This document shows positions 33,805 through 43,752 of a stretch of DNA of 49,729 nucleotides, in pieces. Below the pieces are notes generated by a model. It searched no databases, was not told where the DNA came from, and saw only the letters and a list, made by a program, of their open reading frames with translations. The position numbers and the translations under genes are program-made. The DNA comes from Dysgonomonas sp. 521 (GTDB lineage Bacteria > Bacteroidota > Bacteroidia > Bacteroidales > Dysgonomonadaceae). Each line of letters starts with the position of its first letter. Positions within the stretch are counted from its first letter, which is position 1. Location: the NCBI RefSeq assembly GCF_010501055.1, contig NZ_QVMO01000020.1, forward strand, positions 1-49,729, written 5' to 3'.

Positions 33805-36642
33805 TCATTTCTTTATCTCTCTCCTTAAATATTCGGCTGTGAAGCTGTTATCTTTTTTTACCACATCTTCAGGCTTCCCAAATGCGACGACTGTTCCTCC
33901 GGCTCTCCCTCCGTCCGGTCCCATATCGATAATATAGTCGGCGCTTTTAATTATATCCTGATTGTGCTCAATAACGATAATTGTGTTCCCACGATCAACC
34001 AGTTTATTCAAAACGCCCAATAAAACACGGATATCTTCGAAGTGTAAACCCGTGGTGGGTTCGTCCAGAATATAAATTGTATTTCCGGTATCTACACGCG
34101 CCAGTTCAGCGGCAAGCTTTACTCGCTGCGACTCCCCGCCCGACAATGTGGTCGAAGGCTGCCCAAGTTTCAGATAGCCGAGCCCTACTTCCTGCAAGAC
34201 TTTTATCTTATGCAATATATTCGGTACATTTTCGAAAAATTCCACAGCCATATTGATGGTCATATCCAATACATCGGCGATGGATTTCCCTTTGAAACGA
34301 ACCTCCAGTGTTTCCCTGTTATATCGTTTGCCATGACACTCTTCACACTGTACATATACGTCAGGCAGAAAGTTCATCGCAATCGTCTTGTACCCGTTTC
34401 CGCCACACACCTCGCAACGCCCGCCTTTTACATTAAAGGAGAAGCGACCGGCCTTATATCCCCTTATTTTCGATTCAGGAAGGTTTACAAACAGGTTCCG
34501 TATATCGGAAAACACTCCCGTATATGTAGCGGGATTAGACCGCGGAGTACGCCCGATAGGCGACTGGTCTACACTGATTACCTTATCTACAAGCTCGATG
34601 CCGTCGAGCTTCTTGTATGGTAAAGGGTCGGTCAAAGACCTGTATAAATGCTGGCTTAATATAGGCAGCAATGTACCATTGATAAGGCTGGACTTTCCGC
34701 TACCCGAAACCCCTGTAACACAAATAAATGTATTGAGGGGAAAGGTTATATCCACATTTTTCAGGTTATGTCCGGTAGCTCCTTTCAACGTGATTTTTTT
34801 TCCGTTCCCTTTTCTCCTTTCCTTCGGAATCTCTATTTCGAGCCTGCCATTGAGATAGTCGGCGGTCATAGTATTGGCTTTCAGCATTTCCTGCGGGGTT
34901 CCGGCAAAGACTACCTTACCACCGCGCCGTCCGGCATAGGGCCCCATATCGACCACATAATCGGCATCCAGCATTATATCTTTGTCGTGCTCTACTACAA
35001 TAACTGAATTGCCCGAATCACGCAATTTTTTGAGTGAGTCTATCAGGCGGCTGTTATCTCTCTGGTGCAGCCCGATACTAGGCTCGTCCAGGATATAGAG
35101 CACATTTACCAACTGTGAACCGATCTGTGTAGCCAGACGAATACGCTGGCTCTCCCCTCCCGAAAGTGAAACGGAAGGACGGTTTAGTGAGAGGTAGTTG
35201 AGCCCCACATCCAACAAAAATGAAAGGCGGGACGCTATTTCCTTCTTGATTTCTCCGGCAATCAGTTTCTGCCTCTCTGATATATGCACATCCATATCCT
35301 GTATCCATTCGTACAAATGCTGGATATCCATTTCGGCAAGTTCGGCTATATTCTTACCGTTTATTTTATAGTGCAAAGCTTCCTTATTCAGGCGCAGCCC
35401 GTTACAGTCAGGACATACATCCGTCTTGATAAACTGTTCTGCCCACTTCTGTGCAGAAGCAGACGAATCACTATCCTGCTGCATATCGATATATTTGGCT
35501 ACACCCTCAAAGGCTACTACATAGTTCGAATTACCTAAAGATTCGTTCTTAATCTGTAAACGTTCTTCTGTACCAAACATAATTTCGTCCATCGCCTCTT
35601 CGGGGATATCCTTGATGGGAGTCTTGATGGTAACTCCATGTTTTTCACAGATAGCTTCTATCTGCCAGAAAAACAATGAGTTTTTATATTTCCCCAAAGG
35701 CGCGATACCTCCGGCATAGATACTAAGTTGCGGCTTCGGCACAATCTTATCCATGTCTATCCTGTTCACGATCCCCAATCCTTTGCAACGGGGACAGGCT
35801 CCATGAGGCGAATTAAAAGAAAAGGTATGTGGCGCAGGCTCACTATAGGAAAGCCCTGTGGTAGGACACATCAGCTGACGGCTGAAATGGCGCACCTCAC
35901 CGGTGGCTACATCCTGTATCATAATCAGCCCGTCGCCCTGCTTCATAGCAGTGCGTAAACTGCTCTTGAGATTATCGGCGAACTTATTGGATGCAACAAG
36001 TTTATCTATCAGTATTTCAACACTGTGCATCTTATAACGGTCGAGACGCATGCCGGGTATAATTTCCCGGATTACCCCATCGACACGTACTGTGAGATAG
36101 CCTTTTTTGTTTATTTGTTCAAACAACTCCTTATAGTGCCCTTTACGGTTGCGGACAACAGGTGCCAGCAGATATATTTTCTTTCCTGTATACCGATCCA
36201 GTATAAGTTCCAGTATCTGTTCTTCCGTATATTTCACCATCTTCTCGCCCGTCAGGTAAGAGTAAGCTTCTCCTGCGCGCGCATAGAGCAAACGGAGGAA
36301 GTCATATACTTCGGTTGTAGTTCCTACCGTGGAACGGGGATTACGGTTTGTCGTTTTCTGTTCGATAGATATAACAGGACTAAGGCCTGTAATTTTATCT
36401 ACATCGGGACGTTCCATCCCTCCCAGAAAATTACGTGCGTATGCCGAAAACGTCTCTATATAACGCCTCTGGCCTTCTGCAAAAATAGTATCGAATGCTA
36501 ATGATGATTTTCCGCTACCGCTAAGCCCTGTAATCACAACAAGCGAATCGCGTGGAATCTCTACATCAATATTTTTTAGATTATGAACACGTGCGCCGTA
36601 AACGTTGATGGCTTCTTTCCCTTCTGGTATAATTGTTTCCAT
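33805..36642 (-). CDS. uvrA: Excinuclease ABC subunit A
   Basis: UvrA finds DNA lesions with UvrB in nucleotide excision repair. Two ABC ATPase modules are seen, each with a Walker A ([12 protein letters not shown] near residue 38, [13 protein letters not shown] near residue 640) and a signature ([26 protein letters not shown]). Zinc modules CPRCKGLG and CEVCGGNG ... CEECHGKRY are present. The length is 945 residues, as expected. It is a single gene with no obvious LexA-type site in front. Confidence 0.95.
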   Translation of the reverse strand: METIIPEGKEAINVYGARVHNLKNIDVEIPRDSLVVITGLSGSGKSSLAFDTIFAEGQRRYIETFSAYARNFLGGMERPDVDKITGLSPVISIEQKTTNRNPRSTVGTTTEVYDFLRLLYARAGEAYSYLTGEKMVKYTEEQILELILDRYTGKKIYLLAPVVRNRKGHYKELFEQINKKGYLTVRVDGVIREIIPGMRLDRYKMHSVEILIDKLVASNKFADNLKSSLRTAMKQGDGLIMIQDVATGEVRHFSRQLMCPTTGLSYSEPAPHTFSFNSPHGACPRCKGLGIVNRIDMDKIVPKPQLSIYAGGIAPLGKYKNSLFFWQIEAICEKHGVTIKTPIKDIPEEAMDEIMFGTEERLQIKNESLGNSNYVVAFEGVAKYIDMQQDSDSSASAQKWAEQFIKTDVCPDCNGLRLNKEALHYKINGKNIAELAEMDIQHLYEWIQDMDVHISERQKLIAGEIKKEIASRLSFLLDVGLNYLSLNRPSVSLSGGESQRIRLATQIGSQLVNVLYILDEPSIGLHQRDNSRLIDSLKKLRDSGNSVIVVEHDKDIMLDADYVVDMGPYAGRRGGKVVFAGTPQEMLKANTMTADYLNGRLEIEIPKERRKGNGKKITLKGATGHNLKNVDITFPLNTFICVTGVSGSGKSSLINGTLLPILSQHLYRSLTDPLPYKKLDGIELVDKVISVDQSPIGRTPRSNPATYTGVFSDIRNLFVNLPESKIRGYKAGRFSFNVKGGRCEVCGGNGYKTIAMNFLPDVYVQCEECHGKRYNRETLEVRFKGKSIADVLDMTINMAVEFFENVPNILHKIKVLQEVGLGYLKLGQPSTTLSGGESQRVKLAAELARVDTGNTIYILDEPTTGLHFEDIRVLLGVLNKLVDRGNTIIVIEHNQDIIKSADYIIDMGPDGGRAGGTVVAFGKPEDVVKKDNSFTAEYLRREIKK

Positions 36643-36662
36643 TCAGTTTTCACCCCTCCCGG

Positions 36663-36679
36663 CCTCCCCAAAGGGGAGG
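36663..36679. repeat. CCTCCCC-AAA-GGGGAGG hairpin
   Basis: A perfect 7-bp stem with a 3-base loop just before the uvrA start. It belongs to the same loose class as the hairpin at 27716-27777. Confidence 0.55.
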
Positions 36680-36767
36680 AGAACAAAGAGAGTCTTTATT
36701 TTTATTATATAATAACTTCATCCGCACCATACTCCCTCTCCAGTGAGGAGTGTTGGGGTGGAGTGTG

Positions 36768-37745
36768 TTAATTGTCTTTAATCCAGGCTCTGTCATGTAC
36801 CTTGACTTTATCGCCTTTTTTGTAATATAATGATTCCTGCGTAGGAATAAGGATAGTATATGAACTCTGGCTTTTTGCCGAAATAGTCAGTTTACGGTCT
36901 CTCAGCCAGCTGTTAAAGTCTTTCAGTTGCGCATAGGTCAAGCCTCTTTCTTTGGCAAAAGAAGCCAAATCGGGAATAGACTGGGTCACTTCTACTTTTG
37001 TAAATTCTATCGGCTTATATAAATCTTTATCGGTAAAGATAAACCCAAATTTTGCGGGATTTTCAAATATCTGCTTTACAGCCAGCATACGGAAATAATA
37101 ACGGGTGGTTTCAGACACCAGCCACAAGTCGAGACTATCGTCAGCCTGCTGCTTATCCAGTTCCCCACTGATGCGTCCCTGCCCGGCGTTGTACGACAGA
37201 GCCACACTTGCCCAGCTTCCATATTTACGATAGGCTTCCTTAAAATATTTACATGCCGCAACTGTTGATTTTTCTACCGAATAACGCTCGTCCACCTCTG
37301 ACGATACTTCCAATCCATAGTTTGGCCCTGTCTTCGGCATAAACTGCCACAGGCCGGCAGCGCCCGCAGAGGATACGGCTCTGGTATCCAAGCTGCTTTC
37401 TATCACAGCCAGATATTTAAAATCTTCGGGTATCCCGTTCTCTTTCAATATAGGCTCTATTATGGGGAAATACCGGTTCGCCCTTTTTATGAGAAGCAAT
37501 GTAGTGGAATGCAGGTAAGTGAAACCGTTTATTTCACGGTCGTACCGTTCATGCATATCGTATCTGTCCAACTGGATATCTTCTCCGGCAAAGGTAACCT
37601 TGTCAGGTACTTCTACCGATTTTGTCATCGACAGTACATAAGGCACCTTTAATTCTGTTTCGCCACGGCTGTTATTCGAAAGAAAGACCAGCGCCAATAT
37701 ACAGGCAGCTACTATTGGTACGATATATAATATAATTTTTTTCAT
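36768..37745 (-). CDS. Lytic transglycosylase (SLT/MltD-like)
   Basis: A hydrophobic N-terminus (IILYIVPIVAACILALVFL) anchors or exports the protein to the periplasm. The SLT domain at about residues 95-235 has FKYLAVIESSLDTRAVSSAG, with the catalytic Glu in ESS, then AAGLWQFMP and ALSYNAGQGRI. The C-terminal part may bind glycan: FTKVEVTQSIPDLASFAKE and SYTILIPTQ recall a degenerate LysM. It cleaves peptidoglycan between MurNAc and GlcNAc, forming anhydro-MurNAc. The length is 325 residues. The short gap to uvrA carries the CCTCCCC hairpin. Confidence 0.85.
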   Translation of the reverse strand: MKKIILYIVPIVAACILALVFLSNNSRGETELKVPYVLSMTKSVEVPDKVTFAGEDIQLDRYDMHERYDREINGFTYLHSTTLLLIKRANRYFPIIEPILKENGIPEDFKYLAVIESSLDTRAVSSAGAAGLWQFMPKTGPNYGLEVSSEVDERYSVEKSTVAACKYFKEAYRKYGSWASVALSYNAGQGRISGELDKQQADDSLDLWLVSETTRYYFRMLAVKQIFENPAKFGFIFTDKDLYKPIEFTKVEVTQSIPDLASFAKERGLTYAQLKDFNSWLRDRKLTISAKSQSSYTILIPTQESLYYKKGDKVKVHDRAWIKDN

Positions 37746-37918
37746 ACGGCTAGTTTGTTTTTAAAGATTGTATGGGTACTTGCATGACAAAACCTTCTAG
37801 TGCTTTAATGAATCGTTCCCCCATGCTCGTTTTCATTTACTATAATTGTGAGTTTTTTTAATAGATTATAGCTATCAAAGGTACTGCTTTATTTCGGAAA
37901 ATAAAAGAAGCTGTCCGG

Positions 37919-38740
37919 CTACAAACCCTGACCTTTCCATACAAAACAGCCCGGATAAAGCGATTCGGATAAATCCGGCTCTTCCTTAAAAATTCCAAAA
38001 ACGGATGAGCCTGATCCTGTCATAGACGCATATAGCGCACCTTGCTCATACAGTGCGTCTTTTATTAGGGCTATACCGGGATGTTTGGCAAATACGCTTG
38101 CCTCGAAATCATTTACCATCACTTCCTTCCATGCCGAAACAGGCAGCCTGATTATATCTTTAAGCGATTGCTTCGGGGCTTGCGGTGCAACAAGGGCAAA
38201 AGCATCCTTTGTAGACACATGGATATCGGGTTTGACTAAAGCAAAATAATAGTCTTTTAATGATAGTTCTATCTCTTCAAATATCTCCCCTATCCCCGAT
38301 GCAAATACAGGATGGTTATGAATAAAGAACGGGCAATCGGCACCAAGACGCACGGCTAACCTTATCAGTTCTTCATCCGGTGCACCCAGATTAAATGTAT
38401 TGTTCAGCAGCCTGAGCATAAAAGAAGCGTCTGCCGAGCCTCCGCCGAGTCCCGCGCCAAAAGGGATTTTCTTCAGCAAGTGAACTTCTACCGGAGGAAA
38501 GGTATATTGGGAACGCATAAGACGCAGGGCTTTCATCACTAAATTATTATCGGGGTCGGCATCTGTTTTAATGCCTGCCTCGAAGAACGTATCTTTAATA
38601 TGCCCTTCTCTAATAATAACTTCAAGCGCATCTTTGATGGCGACAGGATAGAATATCGTTTCAAGATTGTGATATCCGTCTTCACGCTTAGAAACGACAT
38701 TCAGCCCTAAATTCACTTTGGCATTGGGGAAAGTAATCAT
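37919..38740 (-). CDS. ispE: 4-diphosphocytidyl-2-C-methyl-D-erythritol kinase
   Basis: Isoprenoid synthesis by the MEP route. It phosphorylates the 2-hydroxyl of CDP-ME. The GHMP kinase signature is seen in PFGAGLGGGSADASFML (around residues 90-106). It starts MITFPNAKVNLGLNVVSKRE, where the Lys and Asn bind substrate, and ends with MTGSGSSVFGIF. The 273-residue length is normal. The gene is cytoplasmic and single. Confidence 0.92.
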   Translation of the reverse strand: MITFPNAKVNLGLNVVSKREDGYHNLETIFYPVAIKDALEVIIREGHIKDTFFEAGIKTDADPDNNLVMKALRLMRSQYTFPPVEVHLLKKIPFGAGLGGGSADASFMLRLLNNTFNLGAPDEELIRLAVRLGADCPFFIHNHPVFASGIGEIFEEIELSLKDYYFALVKPDIHVSTKDAFALVAPQAPKQSLKDIIRLPVSAWKEVMVNDFEASVFAKHPGIALIKDALYEQGALYASMTGSGSSVFGIFKEEPDLSESLYPGCFVWKGQGL

Positions 38741-38760
38741 AATGTTTATTCTTTAGCCTG

Positions 38761-38768
38761 CAAAATTA
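38761..38768 (-). promoter_or_regulatory. Promoter -7 box for ispE
   Basis: The minus strand reads TAATTTTG, matching TAnnTTTG, 21 bases before the ispE start. Confidence 0.55.
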
Positions 38769-38944
38769 ATTAATCTTCATTATACACTTCTACTTTTACG
38801 CCCAATTTATCGCTGGGTATAGTATTTAGTTGTTGCCAGCCCCCTTCATTTATGATATGATTTCAACACCATTAATAGCTCTCCGTCTCTGTATTGTATT
38901 TGATAACGTTCGATTATACTTACCAGGCTCTACTGATTGACATT

Positions 38945-39110
38945 AAGAAACTGTTCAAATTTTATACGAAAATTTTTATTACAGGTTCTGGTCAATAGTT
39001 CTTAGCAATTTTTTTAGGCTCTTTTTAGCGTCTTTTTGGCTCCGCCGATTTTCAATTCCCTTTTTACTCTTGGTTTAGCCCGCTAAACCTGCTAGCAAGG
39101 TTCGATAGCG
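38945..39110. repeat. MITE-like fragment, copy of the AACTGTT family
   Basis: Starts with AAGAAACTGTTCAAATTTTA and runs to about 39086 as an inverted copy of 14652-14779 (shared parts include TGGCTCCGCCGATTTTCAAT and TTTTTACTCTTGGTTT). The other end is lost. The rest of the 38741-39266 gap holds the ispE promoter and the hairpin at 39138. Confidence 0.7.
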
Positions 39111-39137
39111 TTTTTAGCCATTCCACAAAGATACGAA

Positions 39138-39177
39138 GCCTGTTTCGGATATGATAGTCCGAAACAGGCCTCTTTTT
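39138..39177 (+). terminator. Perfect 12-bp hairpin with T run on the plus strand
   Basis: GCCTGTTTCGGA (39138-39149) pairs exactly with TCCGAAACAGGC (39158-39169), then CTCTTTTT. No plus-strand gene ends here. It may stop transcripts entering rsgA from the repeat or work in both directions after rsgA. Confidence 0.6.
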
Positions 39178-39266
39178 AATCACTAACGGAAATTGCTTCT
39201 CAGCATTCAATCCTTCCCGATTCCCCTCCGAGTTGGCAAAGACAGTGAAATTGTAAAGAAGGACAT

Positions 39267-40319
39267 TTATTCTCTTTTGTCCTTATAGGAGTTCTTTACC
39301 ATCTTGGTAAATGACCTCTCTTGCTTCCGCTTCTCATATACAGAAGCTGTATAATGCCAGGCTTCCCGGCGGAGTTTGAGGTAACTCTCATATACACCAC
39401 GCTCTATCTCACCATTCTCTACCGCTTCGATTACGGCACATCCTTTCTCGCTGATGTGCTGACAGTCACTAAACCGGCATTCACCCTCATAATCTGATAT
39501 ATTCAAGATTTCAGACAGATTATCGGCATTATCATTTGTAACGCCAAAGAGCTTTACACCCGGAGTGTCGATCAGCACACCTGAATTTGCCATCAAGACC
39601 ATCTCCCGGCGGGTTGAAGTATGGCGACCTTTTCCGGTTGAATCACTAATTGCACCTGTCTGCAACACTTCTTGTCCGCAAAGAGCATTGATTAGAGTAC
39701 TTTTACCAACACCCGACATGCCTGTAAAGACAATGGTTTCTCCCGGAGAGATAAACGCCCGAAGTAGAGCGATACTTTCTTTCGATTCCACGCTGGTATA
39801 GAAAACGGGTATCTTACCGGAAATGTGTTTCAAGGCATTTTCTGTTTCTTCCCGGTTGAAGCCCAAATCCGTTTTAGTTAATACCAATACGGGTTGAATA
39901 CCTTCGTCTGCGGTTTGTACGATGAAACGTTCAACCCGGCGGACATTAAAGTGCTGGTCCAGACTTTGCACAATGAAGGCTTTGTCAATAAACGAAGCGA
40001 TGGCCTGCCTTTCTGAAACGGTTCCGCTTTTCAGCCGATAAAGCGTCTTTTCCCGGGGTAAAAGATCGAGGATAATACCTTTGTCTGTATCAATAGGCTG
40101 AAAAATAATCCAGTCACCTGTACATGGATATTCGGATGAGCTCTTTCCATAGAGCATATTCCCGGCAAGTTCACAGGTGTAAAAGGCATCTTCGGCAACT
40201 ACTTCGTAACAGGTTTTATGGGTAACTGTTACTCGTCCGTGCGGAAGGTCTTTGAAATTAGAATGTTGTTTTTGTTGGAATAGTTCGTCGCTCCAACCGT
40301 ATAATTGTAAATCGTTCAT
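39267..40319 (-). CDS. rsgA: Ribosome small-subunit GTPase of the RsgA/YjeQ family, divergent type
   Basis: The chosen ATG at 40319 gives MNDLQLYGWSDELFQQKQ, the typical start of the type found as a second copy in Firmicutes; an earlier ATG at 40466 would add 49 odd residues. GTPase motifs come in the permuted order LTKTD, then GMSGVGKSTLINAL, then DTPGVKLFG, the hallmark of RsgA. A zinc knuckle CRFSDCQHISEKGC follows, and a helical tail. RsgA checks 30S maturation. The length is 350 residues against about 300 for the ordinary bacterial form. It starts the accessory region. The promoter lies 195 bases upstream. Confidence 0.82.
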   Translation of the reverse strand: MNDLQLYGWSDELFQQKQHSNFKDLPHGRVTVTHKTCYEVVAEDAFYTCELAGNMLYGKSSSEYPCTGDWIIFQPIDTDKGIILDLLPREKTLYRLKSGTVSERQAIASFIDKAFIVQSLDQHFNVRRVERFIVQTADEGIQPVLVLTKTDLGFNREETENALKHISGKIPVFYTSVESKESIALLRAFISPGETIVFTGMSGVGKSTLINALCGQEVLQTGAISDSTGKGRHTSTRREMVLMANSGVLIDTPGVKLFGVTNDNADNLSEILNISDYEGECRFSDCQHISEKGCAVIEAVENGEIERGVYESYLKLRREAWHYTASVYEKRKQERSFTKMVKNSYKDKRE

Positions 40320-40507
40320 TATATTAATATATAGTAGCATACACAGAAAATACAGCAATGCATTCAACATTGTATGCAGATTAAAACTGAGATTATAATA
40401 ATGGAAAACGACTCCCGAAAAGAGATATTCGAGAGCAAACGAATGGACAATCTGTACAGAACGCACAGATTGTTTACTAAACCAAATCCTTCTTTGTAAT
40501 TGTCATA
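40320..40507 (-). promoter_or_regulatory. Long 5' leader of the RsgA gene
   Basis: If the -7 box at 40514-40521 is used, the mRNA has about 190 untranslated bases. They contain a perfect 9-bp stem, 40447-40455 with 40465-40473 (ACAATCTGT/ACAGATTGT), and a weaker one around CAATG/CATTG at 40356-40370. Leader regulation is possible. Confidence 0.4.
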
Positions 40508-40513
40508 GGATGG

Positions 40514-40521
40514 CAAAGATA
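40514..40521 (-). promoter_or_regulatory. Promoter -7 box reading towards rsgA
   Basis: The minus strand reads TATCTTTG. It is 193 bases before the chosen rsgA start. Confidence 0.55.
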
Positions 40522-40552
40522 CGATATTTTTTTGTATCTACCTTAAAAGCAC

Positions 40553-40560
40553 TACTTTTG
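40553..40560 (+). promoter_or_regulatory. Divergent -7 box with no clear gene
   Basis: TACTTTTG points rightwards into 40561-40914. Only very short frames follow, one of them starting MNTKKRGNGTINSDCPV at 40690. The 40522-40965 gap otherwise holds the palindrome at 40915 and no gene I can support. Confidence 0.4.
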
Positions 40561-40914
40561 TAGTTCAAACTTGAAGAAAAGTCAATTCACGAACCCTATG
40601 AAGTGGCAACGTTGTCATTCCTGATTTACTGTGTCTTTATCCGGCATAGTTAAATCCATATTCTTATTAACAAATAAACTGATTTTCAATGAATACAAAA
40701 AAGAGAGGGAACGGAACGATAAATTCCGATTGTCCTGTATGATACGAGGTTAAGGCTACTTCGCCTTTTCTTTAGTAACTATTTAGTAACTGATTTCTGT
40801 CCAGTCTTGACTTTCGACTGTCTTTTCCTGTCCACAAGCTTCATATCAGCTTTCAGGTTCAAATATACGAACTTTTTGAATCTTACAAAAATTAATTGAA
40901 TATCAAGTCGTTCT

Positions 40915-40962
40915 CCAGTGCAAGGTGCAGCCTATTTATATATAGGCTGCACCTTGCACTGG
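40915..40962 (-). terminator. Perfect 21-bp inverted repeat after the AAA ATPase gene
   Basis: Arms 40915-40935 and 40942-40962 (starting CCAGTGCAAGGTGCAG) are exact complements around a 6-base loop. It lies four bases after the ATPase stop. There is no T run, so it may be a stabilising 3' hairpin or a terminator of unusual form. Confidence 0.7.
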
Positions 40963-40965
40963 GCT

Positions 40966-42276
40966 TTACATATCATTCATAGATAAGCCCCTTAATTCAA
41001 TCTTATATTTTGCAAGTTCTTTTTTGATTGAATCGGCTTTCGCCTGAAGTAAAGTTATGTCAATTTTCTTGGGGTTACGCTTTACCTCGGCAACAATAGC
41101 CGTTTTATCCAAATCATTCAAGGCTATCAGGTCTATCTCATTTTCGCCTTTACTGTCCCAATAGCTACCAATAGCGGTTATCCTCTCCTCTTCCGCCATT
41201 TTAGCCCGAAAGTATTTTTCCAAAGTGAAACCGCTATATTGCTCATAGTTCTTATCAATAGACTCACGAAGCAAGTCATATTTTCCCATTTCAATCAATG
41301 ACTGATTCGGATAAATGAACCGAAACCAAAAACGAAGGTAGTTGTCATTCAAACTCCAACGGGCTTTTCTGCTTTCTGGCTTCGAGAACATAGGCTTGTT
41401 CTTTGTGATAAGGGAATATTCCTTCTCCAAGTTGACCAAATATGCTCCTGTATTCTTTCCGATGATGGAATCTATTTCACTTTGGGTCGTTTTCCCGGAA
41501 GCGATTAATTGTAATATAGAGAAATAGGTTCCATACTCTTTTCCAAACTCAGAGATAAGCAATTCTTTGCCTTCCCCTATAAAGGGAGAATCAGGACGTG
41601 TAACCATATCCAGTATCTTATTCTTTGTTACAGCTCCGGCTTCCATCAATAGGTCAATATACTTGGGAACTCCACCCGTCAGCATATAGAGACACAGAAT
41701 ATCTTCCGATTTATATTTCGGATTATAATCGTTTATGATTTCTTTTATTACACTAACGGCGAAAGGTTGCAATGTTATTTTTGAAGTAAGTCGCCCGAAT
41801 AACGGTTCTTTCCTGTTCTCAAAAATCTTCATCATCATTGAATAGATAGAACCGGAAGCAATAAAGTTGATCTTAGTCTTATCCTTGTACTGATCCCAAA
41901 GATTCTGAACATCGCTGAATATGGACGAATTTACATTATCAAACTCTTGAAATTCATCAATGATAAGCGTGTAATGTTCCTTTGTGGCAAAAATCAACAA
42001 CTGTTCAAAAAGGTCTTTGAATCGGGTAATAGTGCCAAAAATCTGTAATCCCAAAGCATCTGCCGCATCTTTTTGAAACTGTTCGCAAAGAAGCGGTTCG
42101 CTTTTACGGGAGACAAACAGATAAAGATACTTCTGTCCCTTTACAGATTCAAGTAAAAGGGAGGTCTTGCCAATACGACGACGACCAACCATAACCGTAA
42201 AGCAGGAACTCCTCTTCGATTGCTCCAATGTACGGGCTAATATCTCTAACTCCGCTGTTCTGTTATAAAACTTCAT
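40966..42276 (-). CDS. AAA ATPase (ATPase_2 type) with C-terminal DUF234 nuclease-like domain
   Basis: The N-terminal 230 residues form a STAND-like ATPase: Walker A GRRRIGKTSLL near residue 31 and Walker B LIIDEFQEFD near residue 120. A winged-helix part follows (around 240-310). The C-terminal domain has GENEIDLIAL and IVAEVKRNP, the E..D...ExK pattern of the restriction-endonuclease-like fold seen in DUF234. This family is common in archaea and in Bacteroidetes; its role is uncertain, with links to mobile DNA suggested. The length is 436 residues, full size. A promoter (42317) precedes and a palindrome follows it. Confidence 0.82.
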   Translation of the reverse strand: MKFYNRTAELEILARTLEQSKRSSCFTVMVGRRRIGKTSLLLESVKGQKYLYLFVSRKSEPLLCEQFQKDAADALGLQIFGTITRFKDLFEQLLIFATKEHYTLIIDEFQEFDNVNSSIFSDVQNLWDQYKDKTKINFIASGSIYSMMMKIFENRKEPLFGRLTSKITLQPFAVSVIKEIINDYNPKYKSEDILCLYMLTGGVPKYIDLLMEAGAVTKNKILDMVTRPDSPFIGEGKELLISEFGKEYGTYFSILQLIASGKTTQSEIDSIIGKNTGAYLVNLEKEYSLITKNKPMFSKPESRKARWSLNDNYLRFWFRFIYPNQSLIEMGKYDLLRESIDKNYEQYSGFTLEKYFRAKMAEEERITAIGSYWDSKGENEIDLIALNDLDKTAIVAEVKRNPKKIDITLLQAKADSIKKELAKYKIELRGLSMNDM

Positions 42277-42316
42277 ATCTCATGTTATTTAATACTCATT
42301 ATCTTAATGGTGGTTA

Positions 42317-42324
42317 CAAAAATA
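42317..42324 (-). promoter_or_regulatory. Promoter -7 box for the AAA ATPase gene
   Basis: The minus strand reads TATTTTTG, 41 bases before the start. Confidence 0.5.
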
Positions 42325-42362
42325 AGAAGAATATTTCAATCCGCCACTATGTATATCAGGTT

Positions 42363-42397
42363 ATTTTAATGGCGATTATTTTAATTGCCATTAAAAT
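42363..42397. repeat. AT-rich palindrome upstream of the AAA ATPase gene
   Basis: ATTTTAATGGC (42363-42373) pairs exactly with GCCATTAAAAT (42387-42397). It may be an operator or a hairpin. The gap 42277-42647 has two long overlapping frames on opposite strands but neither looks like a protein I know. Confidence 0.45.
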
Positions 42398-42647
42398 ATT
42401 GGCAAATAAAGGTACTGTCGCTTGTCCTACATGGATAAATCCGCATAAAAGCAGCACATTTGTCCATGTGGAAATGGGATGCAAACATGTTGATTTTTTG
42501 GAACGTTTTTTGGGGATATTAGATATATCAATATCAAAACTGCTTATTTGCTGCTTTGCCCATAGTTCTTTAGGTGCATTTTGTTGGAAATTATAGCGCA
42601 TAAGATAGTTATAAATGGCTTTATATACTCTTTCGGAGATAAATCTC

Positions 42648-43640
42648 TTATTTGAATTGTCCCGGTGTTGTATGAAAATGTTTAGAGAAAAACTTATTGA
42701 ATGCACTTTGAGTTTCAAACCCCAAGAGAAAAGCTACCTCCGTTAGTGGAATATGTTGTCTAAGATATTTTTGAGCTAATTCCATACGAAGATCATCAAG
42801 TATTTTTTGATAGGATGTCCCCTCTGCTTTCAACTTCCTTTGCATATTACGTTCACTCATATTGAACCTTGTAGCAACTGGTTTTAAGCTTAATTCGGAA
42901 GTAGACAGACTGTGCATCAGATAGCGTCTGACCACATTGGAAAGACTGTTGGTTTGGCTGTAATATCCAATATGGCTCATTGTATTTTCAAAAAGCGAAA
43001 AATGTTCTTTGTTTGTTGTTGTAACAGGTAATTCCAAAATTGATTTTCGGAATATTAATGTTTGCGTCTTTTGGTTAAACTTTATAGGACAATTCAGATA
43101 TTCCTCTAACTTGTCCGTTCTCCCTTCTTTTTCATAGATGGAGTGAACTTCAACTGGCTGAATAAATCTTCCGGTATAGCTGTAGGCATATTGAAGAGCC
43201 ATTCCATATTGCATCTCCATCCATTGTCGGGCTGCAACCGGATATTTACAAGCAAAATCATCATCAATCAAAATCTCATAGTAAGCAAACATTTCATCTG
43301 TCCTTACAGAATAGCGAGAAATCGTATTGGCTGTTGAAGTATGATTTTCCATTTCCATAAACAGATCACCCACTGTTTTACTATTGTGATAAAGATTAAA
43401 GAAGGCTGCTATGAGATTAAAAGGGATAAGAAACCCCGATTTTAAGCCAATCCGGGAATCTTTCTTCAATTCGACTAGCTTTTCAAAATACCGGCCAAGT
43501 ATCCCTGCCTCAAGCTTTGTAACAGGATTAATCAGAACAGATGTGTCCGTCCCAAACTCCGCTAATATGGCATCCACATCTACTCCTGAATCCCGATGTT
43601 GGGTCTGAATAATATTGAAAAGTCCAGCAATTATATACAT
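42648..43640 (-). CDS. AraC-family regulator with OruR/ToxT-like N-terminal domain
   Basis: Residues 1-200 resemble the Arabinose_bd (PF12625-like) domain: LAEFGTDTSVLINPVTKLE and FNLIAAFFNLYHNSKTVGDL. The C-terminal 100 residues are two helix-turn-helix units, LKPVATRFNMSERNMQRKLK and PLTEVAFLLGFETQSAFNKFF. These regulators usually bind a small ligand and act on a neighbouring gene. The length is 330 residues. Its promoter (43677) overlaps a dyad, so autoregulation is likely. The divergent YjdF-like gene may be a target. Confidence 0.85.
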   Translation of the reverse strand: MYIIAGLFNIIQTQHRDSGVDVDAILAEFGTDTSVLINPVTKLEAGILGRYFEKLVELKKDSRIGLKSGFLIPFNLIAAFFNLYHNSKTVGDLFMEMENHTSTANTISRYSVRTDEMFAYYEILIDDDFACKYPVAARQWMEMQYGMALQYAYSYTGRFIQPVEVHSIYEKEGRTDKLEEYLNCPIKFNQKTQTLIFRKSILELPVTTTNKEHFSLFENTMSHIGYYSQTNSLSNVVRRYLMHSLSTSELSLKPVATRFNMSERNMQRKLKAEGTSYQKILDDLRMELAQKYLRQHIPLTEVAFLLGFETQSAFNKFFSKHFHTTPGQFK

Positions 43641-43661
43641 AAAACTTAGAATTTGTCGTAA

Positions 43662-43684
43662 TCGGACAAAATTATGACTTTATA
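43662..43684 (-). promoter_or_regulatory. Promoter and dyad operator for the AraC-type gene
   Basis: TTTGTC (43662-43667) and GACAAA (43675-43680) form a dyad with a 7-base spacer that overlaps the minus-strand -7 box TAATTTTG (43677-43684), 37 bases before the gene. A protein bound here would control the promoter. Confidence 0.5.
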
Positions 43685-43711
43685 TTCAATTCTGCAAATA
43701 TGATTCTGCGA

Positions 43712-43719
43712 TACTTTTG
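43712..43719 (+). promoter_or_regulatory. Promoter -7 box for the YjdF-like gene
   Basis: TACTTTTG, 33 bases before the ATG at 43753. Its final TTG can be misread as a start codon. Confidence 0.6.
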
Positions 43720-43752
43720 TATTGTGAAAAAGTATATACCTCAAGGAAGTTT

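Noticed and set aside
40320..40466. N-terminal extension of RsgA from ATG 40466
   Set aside because: The extra residues are hydrophobic and unlike any RsgA; the stem at 40447-40473 overlaps that ATG.
42356..42718. 120-residue minus-strand frame and a 122-residue plus-strand frame (42228-42596)
   Set aside because: They overlap each other and neighbouring real genes, have poor composition for proteins and match no family I know; kept only as an unresolved gap.
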